Source: Haliclystus octoradiatus (lineage: Eukaryota; Cnidaria; Staurozoa; Stauromedusae; Haliclystidae). Taken from it: 64,000 bases of DNA. The translations under genes and the position numbers were made by a program. The notes beneath the pieces are model-generated. The model did no database searches. It was not told the origin of the DNA and saw only the letters and a list, made by a program, of their open reading frames with translations. This document shows positions 55,201-64,000 of the stretch, piece by piece (positions within the stretch are counted from its first letter, which is position 1; each line of letters begins with the position of its first letter). The stretch spans positions 6,970,309 through 7,034,308 of the forward strand of contig OU744446.1 of NCBI GenBank assembly GCA_916610825.1, given 5' to 3'.

Positions 55201-58200
55201 ACTGGAACTTTTCGGGTAGTTCAATTTTTTTCCAAAGTCACACTCAACGTCAATACAAAGCTGGTGTTATTCCTCCCACCAGAGTAGGTAACTCGGCTTC
55301 TATATCGAATTGTTGAATAGTCAATGATCACTAAAATCATCATCATCATCATCAAAAAAATAAATATTTACAGATATCGAATCAAATAGAATACAATTTC
55401 GAAATACATACCACACACTTGAATCTATGTAACCTGGTATGTACATTGGTATTGGTAATAAATCACAACGACAACAACATCATCATCTCAGAAATATCTG
55501 ATAAGTATTCATAACCTGAGAACAGTAATATGGTCTGACTAACTAAGATCACATATGAAAGATAAAAATACAAAAATATAATAAATTCCTTTATTTTTCA
55601 TAGAAACTACAAGCTGGAATTCAACAAAGAACTCCCTACCAGCCCCCTCTTGTTGGCCATCGTCAACCCGCAATATACCGTGCAGCAAAATTCTATCTTC
55701 CATATCAGCAGACGAGACCACGTCCTATCCAATCTGCATCTTTATCGACGACACCAAGACATGATGGAAATTCATATTTAGATTATTTATTATTAAGAAA
55801 TAGACATTCTAGATTGAAACCAGGGGGGCAGAGGTTTGCTGCTGGATACAGAGGTTCAAATATTGACGAAGTGACTTACTCATGGAATACTTGGAGTCAA
55901 TGGACAGCGTGTTCTAGGTCATGTGATGGTGGTGCCAAAGCGAGGGTGCGGTCATGTCGAAGGTAAGGCTTTTAAATTTGTTGTATTATCAATTCCTCAC
56001 GAGAGTTATGATACAATATGACGGATGCAATGGCAATACATATAGTTCTGTTTCTAGGGTAATCGATCGCTGGCAATTATGCATTGATGTCAGCTGGTAT
56101 TGCGTTTCTAGGCAAATTAATTTACCCAAATCACTTCAGACGTTCAGCATACTGGCTAACTAAACGGATGGGATAATGTCTCCCTATACTCAATAGTCAA
56201 TAAGATAAAAAAAGGTTTTACCTCAAAACTATAGTAACTTTGTTAAGCATGTTTCGACCGGCTTAAGTCACCGTCTCCTTACGAATTGGCATGAAAGATC
56301 TTATAGCAACTAAATCCTATCACGGGACTCAAAGTCGCATCTGATCGGCCTTTCGCGATTTGAGAAATACAGTACAGGATTTTGTAAGAAGTTTCACTAT
56401 ATGGCACGTGTGCACGACTCTCAGTTTTCACGAAGCAGAACACGACGTAAAAGGCTCTTGCTAAGCAGTCTACTTACTTCTCAATTTGAAATGGTACTAC
56501 GATTAAATGCCTTGAGATGAGAAATGCTTGTCATTGATACTGCGAATTCCGATCCTAGCATATCACCTAACATTTTACGTATATTACCTACACTACGAGT
56601 AGATGTTTTTATTATAACCTTTTCGACTTAGAGTGTAGCATTTGATAAACAAAACTCATATACGGTACACACATAAACGTTAATCAATAAACCAACAGCC
56701 GGCGAAAGAGGCATTAAGTTTACCAAGTTTGTGAAAATGGAAAAATAAATAAATTGTTATGTTCATTACGTAAACGTCTGATATATCATTTTCAAACAAT
56801 ACATAATGCCAAGTTTTTTGCATATATATAATAAGTTTATTAATCTTTTTTATTCAATTACTATTACAAAGTTCAGTTTGAAATGTAAAAACATGTAAAA
56901 TTATATGCTGATCTCTATGATGTATCTATAATTTTTCAAGATCGTCGTTTTTGACATTATTATTATTTATTATTGTTTATGTTATCTTCTATAGGATTGG
57001 TAAATCACTTAAAATGAATTTATTTCGAGGTGAAAAACAAAATCAGCAATGTGTTGGTACAGCTAGAGAGTATCTTGCTTGTAATGCACACGTGAGTTAG
57101 CTCAGTTAGTTCATCTGTCCCGATTTAACTAAGTTGTTACGGAACAGGCAAGACTGATGAAGTCATTATTATGTGCAATTATAATAATTAGGATTGCCAA
57201 TCCAATTGACAACAATCTATTCGGACCCGATTATGGAACTATATAGCAATGGAGCAATGTTAAGCAAGTGTTGGCCACTGGGCAATGCCTTGGCTAGATA
57301 ACTGTATCCTTCTATAATGTTGATTGATTTTAAATATGTTTCTGTCGGCGCTAATTTGAAGACGATGGCTAATTATAAGTACAATAATCCTCTTATCTTC
57401 ATTGGCTCTCTACATTACCTTCGCAAAGGTTAACTTGACATAAATTTCATACAGTAATTGGCGCAACAGTTTTGATTTAATCTAAAACCATCTCCAGGCT
57501 AGGTAAAAAAGAGAGAGAGAGAGAGATTTGAAAGTTTCCATGAATATTTTTACATTTTTGCCTTGCCTGAAGATGATTTTAGATTAAATCAAAACTGTTG
57601 GGCCAATCACTGTGTGTTTTTCTGTCGCATATACCATCATGAAATTTATGAAATCTCTACATTATGAAAAGCAAATATATAGGCAACTTTTTAATATGTT
57701 TAATTCTCAGTAACTGAATTACGAAATGTTGCTAGTATCATCTCTGAATAAATCCTTCTATATGCTTCTGCTATTTAGTCATGTACTCAGACCCAGTCAA
57801 TGGACGAAAAAAAATATGATGCAAGAGAAAAACAATGCTCAAATTACGATGGAAAGGATTACAATGGTAAAAGATATGAATGGGTACCGTATCTCAGAGG
57901 TTTGTCACCTTATATACTACCTCAATTATGATTTATGTCGATTCCAAATGCGTATGAATAAGCTGTAAATAGTGAAATTCTAAGTAATAATTAGTGACAT
58001 AGGGGAGATAAGGAAGACGACAGAATCAAAGTAAAAATCCTTTAATTACAATTATCCGATGGCTTTAAAAAGTTTGATCTGATTTTTTCTCACTGTGCAT
58101 TGCAAATACAGCGTTGATCAGATATCCTGATTTATATTTATATCTATGGAAACATTCAATCTTCTATGTCCTCTTGTGTTTCATTGATTAATCGGATTAG

Positions 58201-61200
58201 AGGAAATGGTTATAATCTCTTCATCTTTTTATATACAATATTAATATTGATGTATCCATTAATCCATTATAGGGTAGTAATTAATTTTAGATAATTATGT
58301 ATCGTTTTAATTTAGTAATTTAGATTCAACTGTAAAAGAAATATTTATAGAAATAATAATAGAAGAAATAAAAAAAAGTTTGTCCCTGGGGTCCGTTCTT
58401 CTATTAAGAATTATGATATTCTCATTTATTATTAGCTGGAATGGATGAATGCAAATTATATTGTATGGCAAAAGGTCATCGAATGTTTGTACAACTGGCA
58501 AAACATGTCATAGATGGTACTCCCTGTGGACACAATAGCATTGCCGAATGTTTGAAAGGCGTTTGTCAAGAACGAAACACTAAGGTAACAGAGTCCAGCG
58601 CTATTCCCTATAGAAAGCATCAGGGAAAAAAGTAATTTTATAATCATTTAACATAACCTCTGGGACATCAATTACGTCTAATCAATTTCACCACCAGAAT
58701 GATTTGTTTTCTAATTTAATTGGTCATTGATTTTTTATATATTTGAGTTTGGATGAATTTCCTACAAATATTATGTCAAAACATAATGCGAAGAATTCAA
58801 CCTAATGGTTTTCCAAGCTCTTAACATGTTTGCATCATTAAAAATATAGTAATAGTTACACCTGAATATTACATCTTTCCAAGCTAGTACTTTTCTTGAA
58901 TTTTCCAAGTTGAATACTTTTAATTACAGAGTACATTTGATTTGAAGCCTTTGAAAGTTGTTAATTTTGACTCAGCCCGTCGCCTCTTTCAAAACTCGAG
59001 TTCTATAGCTGCATGGTCTCGCTATGGAATATCGTGGTCAGTCTTGACACAACTGGATCACATGGTCCAAACTCTCCAATCAGGACTCAAGTGATTTTTC
59101 AAGTGATTATTAAACCAATTTAACGTAGATACAGTAAACCAACTTTAAATAGGCACAAGGGAGAACTTCTCTCGTTCGTCTGGAGATGATCAATATGGTG
59201 GTATATAGATCTAGATTCTTGAAAATGGTGCATGAGGATACACATACGTTTTCCATTGAAACATCATCGAAAATGTCACTTTAATTAACTGTGATTGAAA
59301 ATTTGATTGTTTGTAAATGGCAACAGATGTAGATTATATGGGTGGATATTATTGGCGTTGAAACCTCTGTGAAATCCAAGAAACGATTGCATGAGATTTC
59401 GATTTTTGTCAGAGTCATCGCTTGGAATAACGCTTTACCAGAAGTAAATTCTACTATTTTGTTTTACTTTCAATATAGGTCTTGATGCAATCACTATCTA
59501 AAATTCATGTTTTGTTTTAATCAGGTTTCGTCTTCTTCTAAGGAACAAATCAAATCAAATCAAGCCAATCCTACAACTATATCTAAACCAAAAGATATAA
59601 TGATCGACACTGTCATATCGAAATCATTCTTTCGGAGGAATGGCATGAAATTAGGTGTGTATGTATTGAGTTAAACGCTGGATTACACATATCAGCCATG
59701 ACTCCAATAGATCATATTCATTGCAACTGTTGAGACTTGCTGATTTTTGAGGCTACGACAGAAACTTTGAACTTAATAAACCCGTATCGTATTAGAAATA
59801 AAAACGGAATTACCATAATACTGTTCATTTCCAATTCCGGAGCTTTAGATATACAGTCCAGATATATGTAGTACGGTATGTAGTACAGTATGTAGTGAAC
59901 TTTTCACATTGAGAACACCAAAGACAGTAAAATCCAATTTACACAAAGTCACAAACAAAATATTGGGATCTAGCATTGGAGTCAGAAGAGTTTTTTCGAA
60001 AACATTATAATGTCTAAAGAAATCCTACTAAATTTATTTTACAAAAATTACAAACTTCTGCTCATACTTTTTGCACACTTTCTAAAACGTTGAAGTCTTT
60101 GTGTAATGACTTTGAGATTTAATTGTCTATATTATAATTGTTATATAGGATACAATCCACTTTTGAATATTCCTATTGGTGCAAAGAACATTCGTATCGT
60201 TGAAGTACAATCATCTGGAAACTATCTAGGTATGTCGAGTAAGAAATTTCTAGTTTGGATTTTAGGTCATAGTACTCTTTTTCAAATCAATATAAAAATA
60301 CTACATAAATTGTCTCGCAACATTTCCCAATTTTAAGTTGAATCGTTTGGCTTGTTCCTAGGAAGATGTGACTTAAGTAGGCAAAAAATTACTTGACTCA
60401 AGGGAAATAAGCCCAATATTTTCTCACAAATTGTAGAATCTAACTATAGATTTGTAATATATTCTTGATAAATATATATTGACGTTTTAGCAGTGTGGAA
60501 CATAATGATTTAGGACATAGTAAGCATTAGCAAGGATTTATTCTTACAATCTGATTGGTTAACGCCAAGAATGCCATATATCCTCTTTATCCGAGCTGCA
60601 CCCTTTCGATTTTAAGAAATTTATGAAACTGACAAACAACATTTTAATCACAGCAAAAGTAGCAAAAAGCAAATACATTGAATCTCCGTAGAATATCAGT
60701 TAACTTTTCAATGAGTTTTGTGCATTATCTCAGCGTGTTTGTTCAATGACATTTGTTAACATTTGTTAAGATACCACAAGGCTTGCAAAAGATTTAACCA
60801 AGCCAGCAAGCAAATACGCTTTAAAGTTTTTCGAAATATCAAGCATAACCTAGCAATTCAAAAACAAATTTCCCAATTTTTACTGCATTGATATTAGTGG
60901 AAACGTAAGCAGCTCCTTCAATTTCACATATCATTTTCATATAGTGACCAACTTTTACAAGTATAGCTCGTAGCAAACACTAAATTCCCTGCAAAGAAAA
61001 GAAAACAGAAAAAGAAAACGCTATAAAATTCTTAAATAATCAAATCATTCCTCCAGATGAAGTTAGGAAACACATACCACAAAGGATATCATAAAAATAC
61101 AATAATCCGCTTTTTTAGAACACAAGCAATATGTAAAAAAGGCCAGGAAAAGGGCAGGTTTAATTAGCAAACACTTCCTAATGCTTTCTCGTGTTCTCCG

Positions 61201-63174
61201 TACGTGCTTCTCGTGGTGATATAAGAGCATAGCTCATGGAAAGTGTGAACTATATGTTAAATATCAAAGGAATCAACGGAATCAAGAAGAGATATAATAA
61301 TGAGCCTCTTTTAATCTTGCATAAAAATTACAAAAAGATCGTTATGTAATTTTAACTAACTTCATCATTGCTAAAAAACAATAGGTAATTTCATGATTGA
61401 TTTTGCAAACAACTATACTATAGTATCTGTGTTCCCCTGACAGCATTACGTGTTGGTAAAAAATATATGTTAAATGGTCAATGGAGAATATCTCGAAGTA
61501 AAAGGTTTACTGTTGCCGGTACGGAGTTTAGATATCATATTGGTAAAGGGAGGCTAGCGCAAGAAAGTATCACTGGTAGTGGACCAATCACAGAAGACAT
61601 AGATGTTGAGGTGAGTTGCTCTCACAATTTTTTGGTATGATACATGGAAGTAGATCCCAGAGACGATTAAAAAGATAAAGCAACAACCAACGAGAAATAG
61701 ATCATAATTTACTTTTTCATTCTGGATCATACTGCTGACTGATCAGAAATATCCCGTAAACATAAGTTGTTATTACAGTTGAGTAGTTGAGATGGACGTG
61801 ATTAAACGCTATTTTTGCGTGATATATTTTATGAATCATAATATGGACAAACAGCTATGTTCAAGAAGTAATATATACGAGTGTGTGATGTTGTTTGGAA
61901 ATTGCTTTATTTTGGTGTCTGATGTTCAAAATAAAAACAGAAAATGTAAGATAAAGATGCAGTATGTTTTTCTTGTTCTATATGCTATATTTTAAAAGGG
62001 TGTAGAGTTTTGTATGATAATTTATTTAATAGATGTCTACTCTATACAAAGGTTGACATAGAAAGAGAACGATTGCATATTACAGTGATTATTTACATGT
62101 AGAGAAAGACTGATACAAACGGAAGTTGCAGTATATATAACCCCTACAAGGACTACCACATACTTGCAAGCGGGCTCGTGGCTCCAACAATTTAGTGTCT
62201 CCAAGTATGCCTTGCACGTTGTGAATACAGATACAAACAGTATTCTCTATTGCATTTAATGTTTGATTGTATTCTTATGACAGATATTATTTCAAGATCA
62301 GACACCCAAGATTTTAGTCAATTATACCATCCCTTTGCCAGAACGTCAAACTGCCCACGCACCCACAATACCACTCCAGCATAAAATCAATGATAATGCA
62401 CAGGCTCTAAGTCAACCTGAATTTCGATGGATCACAAATGGATTCTCAACATGTACGAAGACATGCGGTGGAGGTAAAGTGTTATCAATATTAAATTATC
62501 TTCATAATAAGTTCATTGTCCTCTATGTCTTTTCCCCTCTGTTGTGTTTTAAAACAGTCACTATGAAAGGGATCTTCAATAATAGGAATAATGATGCAGA
62601 TATGTGACTGTAATGATTTCTCATATACAAACATGCAAACGAGGAAATTGCAAAATCATTCATTGTTCTCATCTATTTTTTCAGGTGATCAACAACTGAT
62701 ATTTTCATGTATTGGCATGACATCAACTAGCAAATCACATCATATTATTGATTCATCCTATTGTTCTACTCTACCAAAGCCTCCAACTGAAAAACGAATG
62801 TGTAATATGCGACAATGTCCACCAAGGTTTGTAATTTGAAAATTAATATCAACATTACAGTCCATCATGCAACGAAAAAAGCTGACGGAGACGAATACTG
62901 CGAGAAAAATCATTAAGATGAAAAAAAAATTGATATATTTTTCTTTTCAAGTTGGTCAGTATTGCCTTGGAAGCCCTGTTCCAAGTCATGTGGACCTGGA
63001 GGAGTACAACTACGTGATATTCGATGTCAGAAGACTATGGAGATTAGTGGAGGAAAGAATAATGTTGTTAATTTGCCAATCCATCATTGCAACACCAGGT
63101 TGAGACCGCTGATTCATCGCCCTTGTCCATTAAAGGAATGTCCAATCAAATGGGAGACTGGAGACTGGAGCAAA
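46201..63174 (+). CDS. ADAMTS-like / papilin-family secreted matrix protein, 3' end outside window
   Basis: Exons 46201-46275, 55604-55962, 56995-57091, 57779-57899, 58436-58584, 59525-59654, 60149-60229, 61444-61610, 62284-62473, 62685-62826 and 62952-63174 total 1734 nt, 578 codons, with GT-AG borders and every phase agreeing. Domains: signal peptide (1-25, FVAIIPIFSTQQ); Gln/Pro/Arg-rich linker; TSP1-1 from about 118 (SWNTWSQWTACSRSC, then CVGTAREYLACNAHSC); cysteine-rich domain about 190-265 (EKQCSNYDG, RYEWVPY, DGTPCG); spacer about 308-410 (IPIGAKNIRI, SGNYLALRVG, FTVAGTEFRY, VEILFQDQTP); TSP1-2 from about 441 (STCTKTCGGG); TSP1-3 from about 504 (WKPCSKSCGPGG); TSP1-4 begins WETGDWSK at the last exon. 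No metalloprotease domain, so ADAMTSL rather than ADAMTS; the spacer wording is nearest to ADAMTSL4/THSD4-type proteins as I remember them. The usual CGVCGG-type segment after the cysteine-rich domain is absent. The signal exon is 9.3 kb upstream and is the least certain part. Confidence 0.88.
47370..47616. repeat. GGGGTAACTCC-family element in ADAMTSL-like intron 1
   Basis: AGAGCCACTTTGGAGAAAAG on the left; TTTTCTCAACTGGAATATGG, GTGGCACGTCCCCGTATAGC and GGGAGTTACCCCCCGGG on the right. The left terminus is worn. Confidence 0.7.
48042..48222 (-). repeat. AGAAGAAAAT-family dispersed repeat, minus orientation
   Basis: ACATTTTCTTCTGAATTTTT, GTCGATGTTTGACCATAATT, TATCAATTTTCTTCTGAATT and ACTTTTGTCGGACCCTG are the reverse of the 18112 copy, including its GGGTCCGACAAAAGT end. 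Confidence 0.75.
48748..48954 (+). CDS. Possible alternative last exon in intron 1 of the ADAMTSL-like gene
   Basis: After an AG at 48746-48747 a frame runs 68 codons (YSFPENFLPELNS..., FNEFEPSIPG...) to a TAA at 48952. AATAAA follows at about 49018. Its phase is 0, matching the signal-peptide exon 46201-46275, so splicing would give a secreted peptide of about 93 residues. The acceptor lacks a pyrimidine tract and the peptide is unrecognised, so this may be chance. Confidence 0.2.
   Translation, partial: YSFPENFLPELNSVIVIYYMNYTIEDNIEKSSDSRLTFNEFEPSIPGNIIGQTRGIPIPFIITQQAKY
49526..50120. repeat. 45-bp minisatellite, ~13 units
   Basis: The unit is roughly CTGTTTCATTTGTTTTGAGC, AACTATTTCTTGTTTTGAGA, then a short A run. 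Length changes of a few bases occur in the A run and at some junctions. A 45-bp unit equals 15 codons, so frames stay open on both strands and yield repeated peptides (CFICFEQLFLVLRKN on plus). These frames have no start or splice context and I do not regard them as genes. Confidence 0.93.
50920..51450. repeat. Possible inverted-repeat element with TTCTTGTTTTGAG words
   Basis: ACTGGAAAATTTTATTATTT near 50911 and AAAACAAGAAAATATTTTCG ... GAAAATTTTCCAATAG near 51400-51440 are loosely inverted. TTCTTGTTTTGAGCAGCAAA near 50980 resembles the 45-bp minisatellite unit at 49526-50120, hinting at common origin. Confidence 0.35.
52550..52620. repeat. GGGGTAACTCC-family right-end fragment
   Basis: AACGTCCCCGTATACCATAA and GTGTGGAAGTTACCCCCACC match the right terminus of the family. 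Confidence 0.6.
52780..52870. repeat. ~35-bp tandem repeat, about 2.6 units
   Basis: GTATTTAGTATATAAAATCA followed by TTGAATTAAATAT occurs twice, then a third partial unit ends in AAATCGACTA. Confidence 0.85.
52880..55603. other. ADAMTSL-like intron 1, distal part
   Basis: No exon could be supported. An imperfect nested hairpin at about 53308-53415 (AAATTGACGTAAT pairing with ATTACGTCTATTTT, inner GTCATTTGTATAATGAC) and a short ATC run near 55339 are the only structures noted. Confidence 0.4.
57452..57612. mobile_element. 161-bp MITE with 48-bp inverted repeats, Tc1/mariner-like ends
   Basis: CAGTAATTGGCGCAACAGTT at the left end and CTGTTGGGCCAATCACTG at the right end pair along about 48 bp with few mismatches. 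A GA microsatellite (57509-57526) sits in the loop. TA precedes the left end; the right flank is TG, so a TA target site is plausible but not proven. It lies in intron 3 of the ADAMTSL-like gene. Confidence 0.75.
58930..59094 (+). CDS. Cryptic exon with early stop in ADAMTSL-like intron 5
   Basis: An acceptor (TTTAATTACAG) opens a 54-codon frame in phase 0, the same phase in which exon 5 (ending CQERNTK) stops. It reads STFDLKPLKVVNFDSARRLF, then AAWSRYGISWSVLTQL, and ends in TGA at 59092. ATTAAA follows near 59107. If used, the protein would end after the cysteine-rich domain without spacer or later TSP1 repeats. The WSRYG..WS wording is reminiscent of a TSP1 repeat lacking its cysteines, so a decayed exon is the alternative. 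Confidence 0.35.
   Translation, partial: STFDLKPLKVVNFDSARRLFQNSSSIAAWSRYGISWSVLTQLDHMVQTLQSGLK
62019..62141 (+). repeat. Dispersed repeat, partner of 2599-2722
   Basis: AAAGGTTGACATAGAAAGAG and TTATTTACATGTAGAGAAAG match the reverse complement of 2599-2722. It lies in the ADAMTSL-like intron before exon 9. Confidence 0.7.
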
Positions 63175-64000
63175 GTAAGTAAAAATTAGCTATAACCAAG
63201 AATTATGATAAATTATAAAGACTTACACATGCCTTTCATTGCTTTTTCGTACTTTGCAAGGAGGAGAGGATGTAAATAAACAGTTCATCTGAATGTTTCG
63301 ATAAAAATACCTGGATCTATTTAAAAGTATATTCAGCATTTTTGTTTTAGGCCAAGTTATTTTCAGATATAGCCAGAAGCATTACATTAAGAATGGCATT
63401 TCCTAAATTTTCATGAGAATAAGGCAAAATATATCTGTGAAAGGTGGCACGTTTTCCGTGCCTAGCCAAATGTTTGAGAACTATACTTATCGAGCCCATA
63501 TAGCTTGTGTTCATAAAACACATACAATTAATTTTTGCACTTCAGTAAGTTTAAATAAGTTTTTATAGTGACAAGGGAAAATTCTGAAAAATGCATCATT
63601 CTTACTATACAATAGATAATGTAAATTAGATAGATTTTTTACACTATATATAAATTTAAATCATTCTCTTTTGCTTGAAAATGATATATGATCATCGAAA
63701 CGTTTCACTTTAAAATGTTTTACTATAAGAAACTATTCTCATAAAAATAATTTTCTCACATTAAAATAATTTAATCAATTTGTTATTAATTAACAAAGAA
63801 GAGGATTATGAGAAAAACGAAGTTCTACATTTATTCTATTGCGTTTTGGAAATCCAGGAAGAAAAAGTGTTAATGCAATTTTGGATAAAATGATTTTCTT
63901 GTAGACGTTGTGCATTAGCAATTGAGATAGATAGATTGCTTTGATGATAGGGAAAGAGGGACTATTTTAGGTAACTGAAAACAAATACTGAGCTTATATA
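63175..64000. other. Right edge: start of the next ADAMTSL-like intron
   Basis: After the GTAAGTA donor at 63175 I see only AT-rich sequence and no further TSP1 exon. The continuation of TSP1-4 must lie beyond the window. Confidence 0.6.

Overview
The window is nuclear DNA of an invertebrate animal. It has spliced genes with GT-AG introns of about 0.2-9 kb, AT-rich intergenic DNA, and dense repeats: MITE-like elements, minisatellites, LINE remnants and a Ty3/gypsy retrotransposon. Several dispersed families (a short element with GGGGTAACTCC ends, a family opening GAAACCTGTATATAAC, a microsatellite followed by TATAGCGC / AAGCGCTTTACA) are of kinds I associate with marine invertebrates. I cannot fix the phylum from sequence alone; a cnidarian or a fast-evolving deuterostome such as a tunicate would both fit.

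Layout. (1) 1-515: a 65-bp minisatellite inside a dispersed element. (2) 1068-11121, minus strand: a complete short-form (non-muscle-type) tropomyosin in 8 exons, 241 codons. One intron holds an intact, oppositely oriented Ty3/gypsy gag-pol element (4496-8331) flanked by an identical 151-bp duplication. (3) 11879-20349, plus strand: a complete LSM6 gene in 4 exons (79 aa), head-to-head with tropomyosin. Its introns hold two decayed non-LTR reverse transcriptases and large inverted repeats. (4) 20645-22195: a 91-bp tandem array grown from a MITE-like family that occurs at seven other places in the window. (5) 22587-23429, minus: a 280-codon intronless ORF of unknown function. (6) 23.4-46 kb: mostly non-coding, rich in MITEs, with a 460-bp (TAA)n tract, an 8-bp-TSD hAT-type MITE, and a weak island of coding-like sequence on the minus strand at 39.6-41.4 kb. 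(7) 46201-63174, plus: an ADAMTS-like / papilin-family secreted matrix protein, 11 exons and 578 codons in frame, continuing past the right edge. It has signal peptide, TSP1, cysteine-rich, spacer, then TSP1 repeats.

The genes do not form one pathway. Tropomyosin coats actin filaments, LSM6 is a ring subunit in U6 snRNA / mRNA-decay complexes, and the ADAMTSL-like protein is extracellular matrix. The most unusual observations concern genome dynamics and one gene: the 151-bp target duplication joined to a truncated 3' LTR; a very short TAGCCTG...CAGGCTA element family with 9-bp target duplications; a MITE family turned into a satellite; and an ADAMTSL that appears to lack its usual CGVCGG-type module but carries a cryptic exon at that point. 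Exon boundaries were set by hand from splice signals, reading phase and family similarity; no database search was run.
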